A DNA stretch of 36,093 nucleotides from a virus: the IMG/VR virus record IMGVR_UViG_3300030103_002991, positions 1 to 36,093 of that record; one strand, written 5' to 3'. The translations under genes were made by a program, and so were the position numbers. Shown here one piece after another: positions 7,723 to 15,370 of the stretch (its first letter is position 1; each line of letters begins with the position of its first letter). Under the pieces are notes generated by a model. It was not told where the DNA came from and made no database searches. It saw only the letters and a program-made list of their open reading frames with translations.

Positions 7723-7756
7723 ATCATAGTAATCATTTGTTTACATATGTCAACAA
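7723..7756 (-). promoter_or_regulatory. Minus-strand promoter with 20-bp near-palindromic operator
   Basis: The minus strand has -35 TTGACA (7748-7753) and a -10 TATGAT (7723-7728) with a 19-nt spacer; TACTAT with a 16-nt spacer is an alternative. Over the -35 lies TTGTTGACATATGTAAACAA (7737-7756), a 20-bp inverted repeat with nine of ten pairs matching. A closely similar element sits in the same place upstream of the winged-helix gene at 15.4 kb. Confidence 0.6.
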
Positions 7757-7792
7757 TATAATTTACATCATACAACACGCAGAAAACTAGGC

Positions 7793-7823
7793 TTTGCAAA
7801 AAATATTTTTGTTGAAATAATAA
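7793..7823 (+). promoter_or_regulatory. Possible late promoter before the terminase genes
   Basis: TTTGCAAA (7793-7800) contains a -35-like TTGCAA, followed after 18 nt by TAATAA (7818-7823). A TTTGCAAA core also lies just upstream of the prohead protease gene. The match to sigma70 consensus is weak, and a phage- or activator-specific promoter is possible. Confidence 0.35.
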
Positions 7824-7835
7824 ACTAAACCAGAT

Positions 7836-8420
7836 ATGCTACGAATCATGACGAATCAGCCTACTAAAAATAAACCAACTGCAAGTCGATTAGAAGAGAT
7901 TAGAGAGCTGTATGTTACAGGTACAGAGGATGCAACAGGAGATAGGGTATACCCATCCATAGAAAGTTTAGCAAAAGATTTTAATGTTGCTGTAGTTACT
8001 CTGTTCAGAAAAGCAAGAGAAGGAGATTGGAAAGAACAAAGGCAGATATTTGAAAAGAAATTAGCAGAAGAGAAAGATGCTAAGAAAAGAGAAATGATGG
8101 TAAAAGAATCTGTAGAGTTTGATGCTAGAAATTTAAATCTAGCGAAGGCAATGCAAGGACAGATAACCCATTTGTTAAGTCAAGGAGCAAGAGCAATAGC
8201 AAGTAATAATACAGCAAAGCCATTTAGTCCAGAAAGCTTAACAAAGTTAGCAACAGCATTAATATCAGTACAGAAGATAGGCAGACTTGCTCTAGGCGAT
8301 AGCACAGATAACACGAGGATAGATGCACAATTTAATGATGAAAACACAGCAAGACAAGTTGATGAGATACTTGAACAACTTGCCGAAGCCAAGCGAAACA
8401 GCGAGAAAGCAATACATTAA
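7836..8420 (+). CDS. Terminase small subunit (TerS-like)
   Basis: A protein of up to 194 residues immediately upstream of, and overlapping, the large terminase gene. The N-terminal third carries an HTH-like segment, YPSIESLAKDFNVAVVTLFRKAREGDW (describing residues about 39-65), typical of small terminases that recognise packaging sites. The middle is a charged helix and the C-terminal region (LTKLATALISVQKIGRLALG) looks like an oligomerisation helix. Two ATGs compete, at 7836 and 7848; neither has a good Shine-Dalgarno. A pair of direct repeats ACGAATCA (7841-7848 and 7851-7858) flanks the second ATG and may be a regulatory or packaging site. The assignment rests on position and the HTH. Confidence 0.72.
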   Translation: MLRIMTNQPTKNKPTASRLEEIRELYVTGTEDATGDRVYPSIESLAKDFNVAVVTLFRKAREGDWKEQRQIFEKKLAEEKDAKKREMMVKESVEFDARNLNLAKAMQGQITHLLSQGARAIASNNTAKPFSPESLTKLATALISVQKIGRLALGDSTDNTRIDAQFNDENTARQVDEILEQLAEAKRNSEKAIH

Positions 8421-9621
8421 TTGGCTTAGAATTTCAAGACCAAAACAAATAAGCCCATCAGGCGATTGGAATGTTTGGTTAATACTTGCAGGAAGAGGAT
8501 GGGGTAAAACCAGAACAGGCTCACAGGATATTGTTCATTATGCTTTGACAAATGGTAATACCAGATGTGCTGTGGTCGCACCAACATTCAGCGATTTAAG
8601 AAGAGTATGTTTTGAAGGAGATAGTGGTATTTTATCTATCATTCCAGAAGATTGCTACTACAGACAATCAAGAACCAGAGGATATAATAAATCAGTTGTA
8701 GAGATACATTTATACAACGGAAGCATGATACAGGGATATGCGGCAATAGAGCCAGATAGATTTAGGGGTCCACAATATCACAGGGCTTGGTGTGATGAAT
8801 TAGCTTCTTGGAGATATCCAGAGGCTTATGACCAACTACAATTTGGAATGAGATTAGGACAACATCCTCAAACAGTCATAACAACTACTCCAAGACCAAC
8901 AGAGTTGATAAAAGGGATAATGAAAAGAGATGATGCTCACATTACAACTGGTAATACCTTTGAAAATAAAGACAATCTTGCTCCATCAGCATTAAAAGCT
9001 TTCAAGGAAAGATATGAGGGAACAAGACTAGGAAGGCAAGAACTATATGCAGAGATATTAGATGACTTTGAAGGAGCATTATGGAGTTATGCAATGATAG
9101 AAAAAGGCAGGACAAGAGAGTTACCAGAAATGAGAAGAATTGTTGTTGGGGTAGACCCTGCTGTAACAAATAATGTAAATTCAGATGAAACAGGAATTAT
9201 TGTGGCAGGAAAAGGGGTTGACGAAAACTATTATATAATAGATGATGTTTCTGGTAAAATGTCTGCTGACAATTGGGCTAAAACAGCAATCAATGCTTAT
9301 TATAAGTATAAAGCTAATATGATTATAGCTGAAGTCAACAACGGAGGCGATTTAGTAGGCAGATTAATAAGAGGCATAGATAATATGGTAAAATACAAAT
9401 CTGTATCTGCTACAAGAGGAAAGTTAGTAAGAGCAGAGCCTATATCAGCATTATATGAACAGGGCAAAGTTTTTCATAGTGGTACATTTAAAATATTAGA
9501 AGACCAAATGTGCAGTTACACAGGAGATAGACATAAGTCGCCAGATAGATTAGATGCTATGGTATGGGCTATGACAGAACTATCATCATCTAGCAAACAA
9601 GCAATGTGGAGGATAACTTAA
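8323..9621 (+). CDS. Terminase large subunit (GTA/HK97-like)
   Basis: A 432-residue packaging motor and nuclease. The ATPase has Walker A LAGRGWGKT (about residues 55-63) and Walker B RAWCDELA with D158 and E159. A coupling motif TTTPRPT follows. The RNase H-like nuclease has VVGVDPA with D278, a middle acidic EVNNGGD segment, and DRLDAMVWAM near the C-terminus. It resembles the large terminase of alphaproteobacterial phages and gene transfer agents. The ATG at 8323 overlaps the small terminase by 98 nt; internal starts at 8362 (ATG) or nearby are possible, since the first 20 residues are not conserved-looking. It pumps DNA into the prohead through the portal encoded next, to which it is coupled by TAATG. 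Confidence 0.95.
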   Translation: MHNLMMKTQQDKLMRYLNNLPKPSETARKQYINWLRISRPKQISPSGDWNVWLILAGRGWGKTRTGSQDIVHYALTNGNTRCAVVAPTFSDLRRVCFEGDSGILSIIPEDCYYRQSRTRGYNKSVVEIHLYNGSMIQGYAAIEPDRFRGPQYHRAWCDELASWRYPEAYDQLQFGMRLGQHPQTVITTTPRPTELIKGIMKRDDAHITTGNTFENKDNLAPSALKAFKERYEGTRLGRQELYAEILDDFEGALWSYAMIEKGRTRELPEMRRIVVGVDPAVTNNVNSDETGIIVAGKGVDENYYIIDDVSGKMSADNWAKTAINAYYKYKANMIIAEVNNGGDLVGRLIRGIDNMVKYKSVSATRGKLVRAEPISALYEQGKVFHSGTFKILEDQMCSYTGDRHKSPDRLDAMVWAMTELSSSSKQAMWRIT

Positions 9622-11963
9622 TGGGAATAAAGAGTGCATGGAAAGCCTTATTTGATGCTACAGAGAAAAAATATAATACACAGCCAATAGTTTCATATCA
9701 TCAAACAGGTTACAACAATAGAACAAAGAGAGATAGTTATAATGACTTAGCAACAGATGGATATGTAGAAAATGCAGTTGCTTACAGATGCGTAAATGAA
9801 ATAGCTAATGGTGCATCAGCAGTTGAATTTAAGCTGATGAGAGGAGAACAAAGAATAGAAGATAGCCCACTTCTGGATTTGTTGAGTAGACCTAATCCAA
9901 GCTGTTCACAGTTTGAATATTTTAGACAAGTCTATAGTTATCTTTTACTAGCAGGTAATTCTTACTTGCTTAGAATAGGCGAAGATAATCAAATGCCAAA
10001 AGAACTTCACACATTGCGACCTGACAGAATACAGATAAAAACATCTAATCATATGTACCCTGAATCTTATAATTTTGTAGTAAACGGAAAAACAAAAGCT
10101 GTTTATCCTGTAGACCAAATCAATGGACAATCAGATGTCAAGCAAATCAAAACATTCCATCCATTAGACGATTATTTAGGATTGAGTCCTATCATGCCTA
10201 GTGCTTCTGATATTGACCAACACAATTTAACAAACAGACATAATGCCCATTTACTTGTCAACGGAGCAAGACCAAGTGGTGCAGTAGTATATAAGCCTAA
10301 GGATGAAGTAGGAGCAATGACAACTCTCACAGACGGACAGAGAGAACAATTAAGGCAGGATTTACAAAGCAGATTTACAGGAAGCGACAATGCAGGAAGG
10401 ACTATGATATTAGAGGGAGATTTTGATTATAAAGAAATGGGATTAAGTCCAAAGGAAATGGATTTCTCAAATATGAAGAATCTTAGTGCCAGAGATATAG
10501 CTTTGACATTCGGTGTACCTGCACAGTTAGTTGGTATACCAGATGCACAAACTTATGCAAACATGGCTGAAGCTAGATTGGCTTTATATGAGGAAACTAT
10601 CATACCATTATTGCGTCATGTGCAATCTGATTTGAATGAGTGGTTAGTTCCTGTATATGGCGAGGATTTAAAACTTGAATATGACATTGATGGTATACCT
10701 GCTATCACAGAACGAAGAAGAATGGTTACAGATAATATTCTTAGGGCAGTAAGCGAAGGAGTGCTAACAAGAAATGAAGCAAGAGAAAGATTAGACTTAG
10801 ACCCCATATCTGGAGGTAATGAAGTATACATTCCTGCTAATCTATTTCCCTTAGGCAGTCCAGAGGCTAGTCCTAAACAGCCATTGACAGGGAGAGATGC
10901 AGAAAAGATAGCAGAAGAATATTATGGAATAAAAAGAGAGATTAGAAGAGATGTGTATTCTACAATAGAAGAGGCAGAAGAAAGAGCAATAGAGTTAGGT
11001 TGTGTTGGATATCATGCACACCAAGAAGGAGATACTCAAGTCTTTATGCCATGTCAAAGCCATAGTGATTATACAGAAATTACAGGCAGAGATTTAAAGC
11101 AACCTGCTGACCCAAGAATGGGAGAAGGAAGAGATGTATTTGATTCTGTAGGAGAAGCAAGAGCAAGAGCAGAAGAATTAGGATGCGAAGGAACACATAC
11201 ATTAAGAACACCTGATGGAAATGTTTATATGCCTTGTAGTTCTCATGCCATATATCTTAGAGAAACAGGACAGAATAAGGCAGAAAGTGATGTAGATACA
11301 AAGCCAACAGAAGCAATGGCAGAAGAGGCTCAGAGGTCATTAGATTGGAGAAAAGAAGGGAAAAGAGGAGGAACAAGTGTAGGAATGGCAAGAGCAAGAC
11401 AATTAGTAAACCGACAAAGACTATCTCCAGATGTAGTAAGAAGAATGTTCAGTTTCTTTTCAAGACATGAAGTAGATAAAGAAGCAACAGGTTTTAGAAG
11501 AGGAGAAGAGGGTTATCCAAGTGCAGGAAGAGTTGCATGGGGTTTATGGGGAGGAGATGCAGGATTCTCTTGGTCAAGAAAAGTCAGAAATCAACTGAAC
11601 AGAGAAAGAGATGATAAAGAATTTGAAGAAGAAGTTATTGCGAAAGCTGAAGAGGATATCAAGGAAGTAAGTGGTAAGATAAAGAAAACAATAGCTAACA
11701 AAGTAAAAGAACACAACGAAAAGCATGGAGATAAGAAAGGAAAGAGAGTAACGCAGGGAATGTTAGAAGCAGTATTCCGAAGAGGAGTTGGTGCATATAG
11801 AACAAATCCAGAAAGTGTCCGTAGAAATGTCATGGGTCCAGACCAATGGGCGATTGCTAGGGTAAATGCCTTCCTTTATGCAGTCAGAAGTGGAAGATTT
11901 AGAAGTGGTCAATTTGACAGAGATTTACTGCCAAAAGGACATCCTTTGTCCAAAAGGAAGTAG
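9621..11963 (+). CDS. Portal protein with long C-terminal extension
   Basis: A 780-residue protein. I start at 9621, not 9606: GGAGG lies 8 nt before this ATG and it overlaps the terminase stop as TAATG. Residues about 20-415 are an HK97-family portal (VENAVAYRCVNEIAN, LLAGNSYL, LHTLRPDR, SARDIALTFGVPAQLVG, EARERLDLDPISGG). The remaining 360 residues are unusual. Two tandem repeats of about 48 residues (about 443-491 and 505-551) each have an ELGC and an MPC cysteine. A domain with SLDWRKEG, GMARARQLVNR, FFSRHEVDK and GLWGGDAG spans about 570-660. The last 65 residues (RRGVGAYRTNPESVR, WAIARVNAFLYA, DRDLLPKGHP) resemble a DUF5824-like module. Such modules are known in phage head proteins, but their role is unknown. 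Portal proteins are normally 400-500 residues. Confidence 0.92.
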   Translation: MGIKSAWKALFDATEKKYNTQPIVSYHQTGYNNRTKRDSYNDLATDGYVENAVAYRCVNEIANGASAVEFKLMRGEQRIEDSPLLDLLSRPNPSCSQFEYFRQVYSYLLLAGNSYLLRIGEDNQMPKELHTLRPDRIQIKTSNHMYPESYNFVVNGKTKAVYPVDQINGQSDVKQIKTFHPLDDYLGLSPIMPSASDIDQHNLTNRHNAHLLVNGARPSGAVVYKPKDEVGAMTTLTDGQREQLRQDLQSRFTGSDNAGRTMILEGDFDYKEMGLSPKEMDFSNMKNLSARDIALTFGVPAQLVGIPDAQTYANMAEARLALYEETIIPLLRHVQSDLNEWLVPVYGEDLKLEYDIDGIPAITERRRMVTDNILRAVSEGVLTRNEARERLDLDPISGGNEVYIPANLFPLGSPEASPKQPLTGRDAEKIAEEYYGIKREIRRDVYSTIEEAEERAIELGCVGYHAHQEGDTQVFMPCQSHSDYTEITGRDLKQPADPRMGEGRDVFDSVGEARARAEELGCEGTHTLRTPDGNVYMPCSSHAIYLRETGQNKAESDVDTKPTEAMAEEAQRSLDWRKEGKRGGTSVGMARARQLVNRQRLSPDVVRRMFSFFSRHEVDKEATGFRRGEEGYPSAGRVAWGLWGGDAGFSWSRKVRNQLNRERDDKEFEEEVIAKAEEDIKEVSGKIKKTIANKVKEHNEKHGDKKGKRVTQGMLEAVFRRGVGAYRTNPESVRRNVMGPDQWAIARVNAFLYAVRSGRFRSGQFDRDLLPKGHPLSKRK

Positions 11964-13919
11964 ATGTACCACAATCTACAGCTCAAACAAACTAGATTTA
12001 TAAATGCTAGAAAAGAGTTAAGAGAACAAAACAGAATAAGAGTAAACTTTGAAAAGTCAATGCAAAGAAAGCTTATTATTATGTTTAATGAGTTTGGAAA
12101 CAAGGGAGCAAATATATATGAATCTACAGGAACTACAGGTCTAACCTTATATTTTTCTAAAACTAGAAACAAAGTAGAACAAACTCTCAAGCCTTTTTAT
12201 ATTCGTATCATACAAACATTTTCAGAAAGATTAGAACGAAGGCTTACTAAAAAAGAGGGAAACTTCTTTGATATTCTTACAGAAAGATATATGACAAGTG
12301 TGGGTGCAAATCATATATCTGATATTGATACTACAACTAGAAAACAACTACAAAGAGTGATAAGCCAAGCCCAAAAAGAAGGATTAGGAGTAGCACAAAC
12401 AGCCAGACAAATAGAAGAAAGATTTCAGCCAAGATTTACAAGAGCAAGGTCAGCAACTATAGCTAGAACTGAAACACATAGTGCCGCAAGTTTTGCTAAT
12501 CATGAAATGGGAAAAGAATTACAATCATCTGGAGTACAGCTTAAAAAGCAATGGGTTGCGACCTCAGACGAAAGAACAAGAATTGCTCATGTTACAGCCA
12601 ATGGAACAACAGTTCCTATGGATGAAGCTTTTGTAGTAGATGGAGCATCTATGCAGTATACAGGCGACCCTAACGGAGGAGCAAGAAATGTTATCAACTG
12701 TAGATGCGTAACACTTTATATAGAAGAAGAAACAACAGTTTATGATACTGATATTGCTCAAACAGCAAGAACAGTAGTTCCAAAACCATTGCCAAATGTT
12801 ACACCAGAAGTAGTAAATATAGAAAAATTATTATCTAGTCCTGCTAATGCAAGTTTGACTTATCCAACTCTTATTCTAAAAAGCAAAAGACAAGTACAAA
12901 AAGAATTAGACGATAGAACAATAAAAGTAATACCAGAATACACAGATATAGATAGAGCAATAGCAGATGATTTTGATGATTATTATAGAAGTTACGGAAG
13001 TAGATTTAGAGGAGGGCAAAGAGTAAATACAAACGGATTAAGAGGTATGGAAGATGATACAGCTTCTATAGTTTTAGAAGTAACAAAAGAACTAGACGAA
13101 CTCGCAGATAGATTTAAAATACCAAAACTAAATGGATTTGTTTCTGGCACTAAAAAAGGAGTTGGAGCAAGTATGGGAGATGGTAATATGTTTATTAATT
13201 ATAAAGTTTTTAATGAATATGCTAGAAATAGCAAAGGTAGAAAATTCAATAAAAATCCAGATGACATAGCTAAGGAAAATCAGTTAGCTAAAGAAATAAA
13301 AGAATTATCAGATAATCAGGATGCTTTAATCGAGGAAGGAAAAAGAAGATTTAATGCCATAAGAACTCAGTTTGCTTTACCAAGATTACTAGATGCAGAT
13401 GGTAAACCATTGCCACTATATCCTGAAGGTTATAATGAATGGGTTATTAGATACAAAAATAATAAATCACTTAAAACAAAAAAAAGAAACGAGCTAGATA
13501 AATTATTTAAGAAAACTGATGCACCTGATATAAAACCAATATCAACATGGAAAAGAGGAGATGAAACTATTAAAAGACCATTTGGAAGTGATGAATATTT
13601 TGATGATGGTATTGATAAGATTCGTTCTACTATGTATCATGAGTTTGGTCATCATGTTCATCAAATAACAGATGTAAAAAATTTAAAAGACTATCTTGAC
13701 CCAATATTAGAACAAAGACTTAGGAAATTAAAAGGAGTAAATGGTCGTGATGTAAACTATGGAATAAGGGGTGCACCAACAAAATATGGAGATAAAAATA
13801 CGAAAGAGTGGTTTACAGAAAACTTTGCATTATACTTTTTAAATAAAAAAGAACTGACAGACCCATTATTTATTGATTTAATAGAAGATATTTTAAAAAA
13901 GGCAAACAATGTCAACTGA
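11964..13919 (+). CDS. MuF head protein fused to zinc-metallopeptidase-like domain
   Basis: A 651-residue protein starting directly after the portal stop. Residues about 130-255 form a MuF (Mu gpF/SPP1 gp7) minor head domain: ARTETHSAASFANHE, WVATSDERTR, HVTANGTTVPMDEAF and VINCRC. Residues about 320-651 are a different domain that ends in MYHEFGHHVHQ, with H559, E560 and H563 as a zincin HExxH, and EWFTENFALYF 55 residues further, giving E619 as a candidate third zinc ligand (gluzincin-like). A basic, helical stretch separates the two. MuF proteins sit inside the head near the portal, and MuF C-terminal extensions in other phages carry toxin or effector domains. This one may be a packaged protease acting on virion or host proteins. 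Fusion and motifs are seen; activity is inferred. Confidence 0.87.
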   Translation: MYHNLQLKQTRFINARKELREQNRIRVNFEKSMQRKLIIMFNEFGNKGANIYESTGTTGLTLYFSKTRNKVEQTLKPFYIRIIQTFSERLERRLTKKEGNFFDILTERYMTSVGANHISDIDTTTRKQLQRVISQAQKEGLGVAQTARQIEERFQPRFTRARSATIARTETHSAASFANHEMGKELQSSGVQLKKQWVATSDERTRIAHVTANGTTVPMDEAFVVDGASMQYTGDPNGGARNVINCRCVTLYIEEETTVYDTDIAQTARTVVPKPLPNVTPEVVNIEKLLSSPANASLTYPTLILKSKRQVQKELDDRTIKVIPEYTDIDRAIADDFDDYYRSYGSRFRGGQRVNTNGLRGMEDDTASIVLEVTKELDELADRFKIPKLNGFVSGTKKGVGASMGDGNMFINYKVFNEYARNSKGRKFNKNPDDIAKENQLAKEIKELSDNQDALIEEGKRRFNAIRTQFALPRLLDADGKPLPLYPEGYNEWVIRYKNNKSLKTKKRNELDKLFKKTDAPDIKPISTWKRGDETIKRPFGSDEYFDDGIDKIRSTMYHEFGHHVHQITDVKNLKDYLDPILEQRLRKLKGVNGRDVNYGIRGAPTKYGDKNTKEWFTENFALYFLNKKELTDPLFIDLIEDILKKANNVN

Positions 13920-14091
13920 CCCTATGCAAATAATTTTTGATTTATTGAGAAAAGGCGAAAGCTCATGGTCAAAAGAAGATAAAGAAAAATATGATTTAGC
14001 TTTTTTATTATTAACCCCAGAAGAAGAAGCAGAATTTAAGAAATGGGAAAGAGAAACACCAGATTTATATTTAAGGAGAAGAAATGATTGA
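13909..14091 (+). CDS. Small acidic/basic hypothetical protein
   Basis: A 60-residue protein overlapping the end of the MuF gene by 11 nt and the next gene by 8 nt. It is charged and predicted helical, with SWSKEDKEKYD, LTPEEEAEFKKWERE and an RRR end; no domain is recognised. The tight overlaps on both sides and the plus-strand context support a real gene. An immunity or chaperone partner for the MuF peptidase domain is conceivable because it follows directly, but nothing in the sequence shows it. Confidence 0.6.
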   Translation: MSTDPMQIIFDLLRKGESSWSKEDKEKYDLAFLLLTPEEEAEFKKWERETPDLYLRRRND

Positions 14092-14545
14092 CCCATTAAC
14101 AGCCTTTTCAGCAGTATCAGCGGCAAGTAGTGCTATCTCTAGTGCAATCCAAGCAGGAAGGGATATAAGCTCTCTGAGTGGACCTATATCCAAATATGCG
14201 AAGGCAGAAGCACAACTACAAGTTGGTGCAAAGAGAAAGAAGAATAGTTTATTTTCCAAAATAGGAAATGTAGAGGGAAATGCAGTAGATGAATTTTTTA
14301 AAAAAGAAGAAGTAGCTGAAACTAGAGCCAAGCTCAGAGAAATGTTTATGTTATATGGTAAACCTGGTCAATGGCAGAGGTTACAAGCAGAAATAGCTAG
14401 ACAAAGAAAAATGCAGATGGAAGCAATAGAAGAAGAACAAAAAAGACAAGCAAGAAATAAAGCTATAACTATAGTGGTATTTTTAACAATAGGGGTTGCA
14501 GTTTTTGGCTATTATTATATAACCTATTTGATGAGTTTAACATGA
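14084..14545 (+). CDS. Hypothetical phage protein with C-terminal membrane helix
   Basis: A 153-residue protein. The N-terminus (MIDPLTAFSAVSAASSAISSAIQAG) is small-residue-rich and helical, as in several marine podovirus and siphovirus structural proteins. The middle is basic, with a KEEVAETRAKLREMFMLYG segment and a long charged helix (about 100-125). The C-terminus has one strong transmembrane segment (ITIVVFLTIGVAVFGYYYI, about 128-146). AAGGAG lies upstream of the ATG. It overlaps the following gene as ATGA. It lies between head genes, so a virion or membrane-penetration role is possible; the function is unknown. Confidence 0.7.
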   Translation: MIDPLTAFSAVSAASSAISSAIQAGRDISSLSGPISKYAKAEAQLQVGAKRKKNSLFSKIGNVEGNAVDEFFKKEEVAETRAKLREMFMLYGKPGQWQRLQAEIARQRKMQMEAIEEEQKRQARNKAITIVVFLTIGVAVFGYYYITYLMSLT

Positions 14546-14745
14546 TGAGAAAAATTAATATTAAAATAGAAACTATTGTTACTCTGATTGTAGTTATAGT
14601 AAGTGTTGGAGTAGCTTATGGTTCGCTGACAACAAGGGTACATACCATAGAAAAAAAGACTGATACAATTCAACAAATCGCTATTGATGTATCAGTCATT
14701 AAGGAGAAAGTGAGTAATATAGAAAAAACTATAAACTCAAAATAA
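14542..14745 (+). CDS. Small membrane protein with coiled-coil tail
   Basis: A 67-residue protein with an N-terminal membrane helix (IVTLIVVIVSVGVAYG, about residues 12-27) and a C-terminal heptad-rich segment (RVHTIEKKTDTIQQIAIDVS then IKEKVSNIEKTI). The layout resembles XhlA-type or i-spanin-like small membrane proteins, but no family is clear. It is translationally coupled to the previous membrane protein (ATGA overlap at 14542; ATG at 14545 is an alternative start). It ends directly against the convergent minus-strand gene at 14746. Confidence 0.65.
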   Translation: MMRKINIKIETIVTLIVVIVSVGVAYGSLTTRVHTIEKKTDTIQQIAIDVSVIKEKVSNIEKTINSK

Positions 14746-14991
14746 TTACTGTTGAGATTGCACCCAAGTATCTACTTCATCAGCATTTTCAAAATCATCA
14801 GCCTCAACATACCCTTCTTGTTTATTTATTTCTTTATCTCTTTCCAATCTATTTAATCTTATTGTAATTTTTTCTAAAGCATTAGTAAGTAACTTGTTTT
14901 GTGCTTGTAATCCGTCTATCTTAATTAATAATTTTTCTGTATTATTATTTGCTTCTCTTATCTCTTGCATTATATCATCATTGTTATACAT
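14746..14991 (-). CDS. Small coiled-coil protein with acidic EADDFENA tail
   Basis: An 81-residue protein. I place the start at 14991 because AGGGAT lies just before this ATG. An upstream in-frame ATG at 15024 would run the coding region through the GC-rich hairpin. Residues about 5-50 are a heptad-type coiled coil (EIREANNNTEKLLIKID, LLTNALEKITIRLNRLE). The C-terminus has EADDFENADE, shared with the otherwise unrelated protein at 35644-35844. The function is unknown. It is the second gene of a minus-strand island inside the late region, downstream of the winged-helix gene. Confidence 0.7.
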   Translation of the reverse strand: MYNNDDIMQEIREANNNTEKLLIKIDGLQAQNKLLTNALEKITIRLNRLERDKEINKQEGYVEADDFENADEVDTWVQSQQ

Positions 14992-15011
14992 TTTTTTATC
15001 CCTATAGTTGT

Positions 15012-15029
15012 GGGGGATTTTCATCCCCC
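15012..15029 (-). other. GGGGGAT/ATCCCCC hairpin with GAAA loop
   Basis: On the minus strand GGGGGAT-GAAA-ATCCCCC forms a perfect 7-bp stem closed by a GNRA tetraloop. It lies 10 nt after the winged-helix stop and 20 nt before the coiled-coil gene. There is no T-run after it on either strand, so I read it as an mRNA processing or stability element rather than a classical terminator. Confidence 0.6.
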
Positions 15030-15039
15030 TAGTTATTGA

Positions 15040-15336
15040 TTAAAGGTCGTTGATATTGTGAAGGTCGCAATAAGCATCAATGCCTTCTTCAGTTAGATGA
15101 ACAGTAGCAGGAATATATCCATATGTATTATCTTCTGGCTCTGACCAAACTAATTCTTTTTTCTCTAAACTTGATATTACTCCTCCAACTTGCTCTTTAG
15201 TCCAATTAAGAATTTTCATAATTTCAACAGGTCCAACTTCACTAAAGTTATCTCCATGTTGATGTCTTGAAGGCTCTCCGTTAAAACATAATTCCATAAG
15301 TTTTGATTCTTTTTCTGTTATATTTATTTTTGTCAT
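15040..15336 (-). CDS. Winged-helix DNA-binding protein
   Basis: A 98-residue protein; the start at 15336 is set by AAAGGG in the leader shared with the amidoligase gene. Residues about 5-80 look like a winged helix: KESKLMELCFNGEP, VGPVEIMKILNWTKEQVGGVISSLEKKELVW and a beta-wing with YGYIPATVHLTEEG. The domain resembles MarR/PadR-like or phage regulators. Its promoter carries the same near-palindromic operator as the amidoligase promoter, so it may regulate itself and that operon. That link is inference. It lies divergently upstream of the protease-capsid operon, where a regulator could also act. Confidence 0.75.
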   Translation of the reverse strand: MTKINITEKESKLMELCFNGEPSRHQHGDNFSEVGPVEIMKILNWTKEQVGGVISSLEKKELVWSEPEDNTYGYIPATVHLTEEGIDAYCDLHNINDL

Positions 15337-15370
15337 TTTTTTTATTCCCTTTGTTATAATTAATATACGA

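Noticed and set aside
7692-7799. Longer amidoligase reading frame starting at 7799
   Set aside because: The extra 36 codons run through the -35, the palindromic operator and the shared leader, and a good ribosome site lies directly before the ATG at 7691.
11591-12190. Minus-strand reading frames antisense to the portal and MuF genes
   Set aside because: Low-complexity hydrophobic translations opposite strongly supported coding regions, without ribosome sites.
14992-15024. Longer start for the coiled-coil gene
   Set aside because: The added residues would be encoded across the GC-rich hairpin, and AGGGAT is placed for the ATG at 14991.
15012-15029. Hairpin as a Rho-independent terminator
   Set aside because: No T-run follows on either strand; kept as an RNA element instead.
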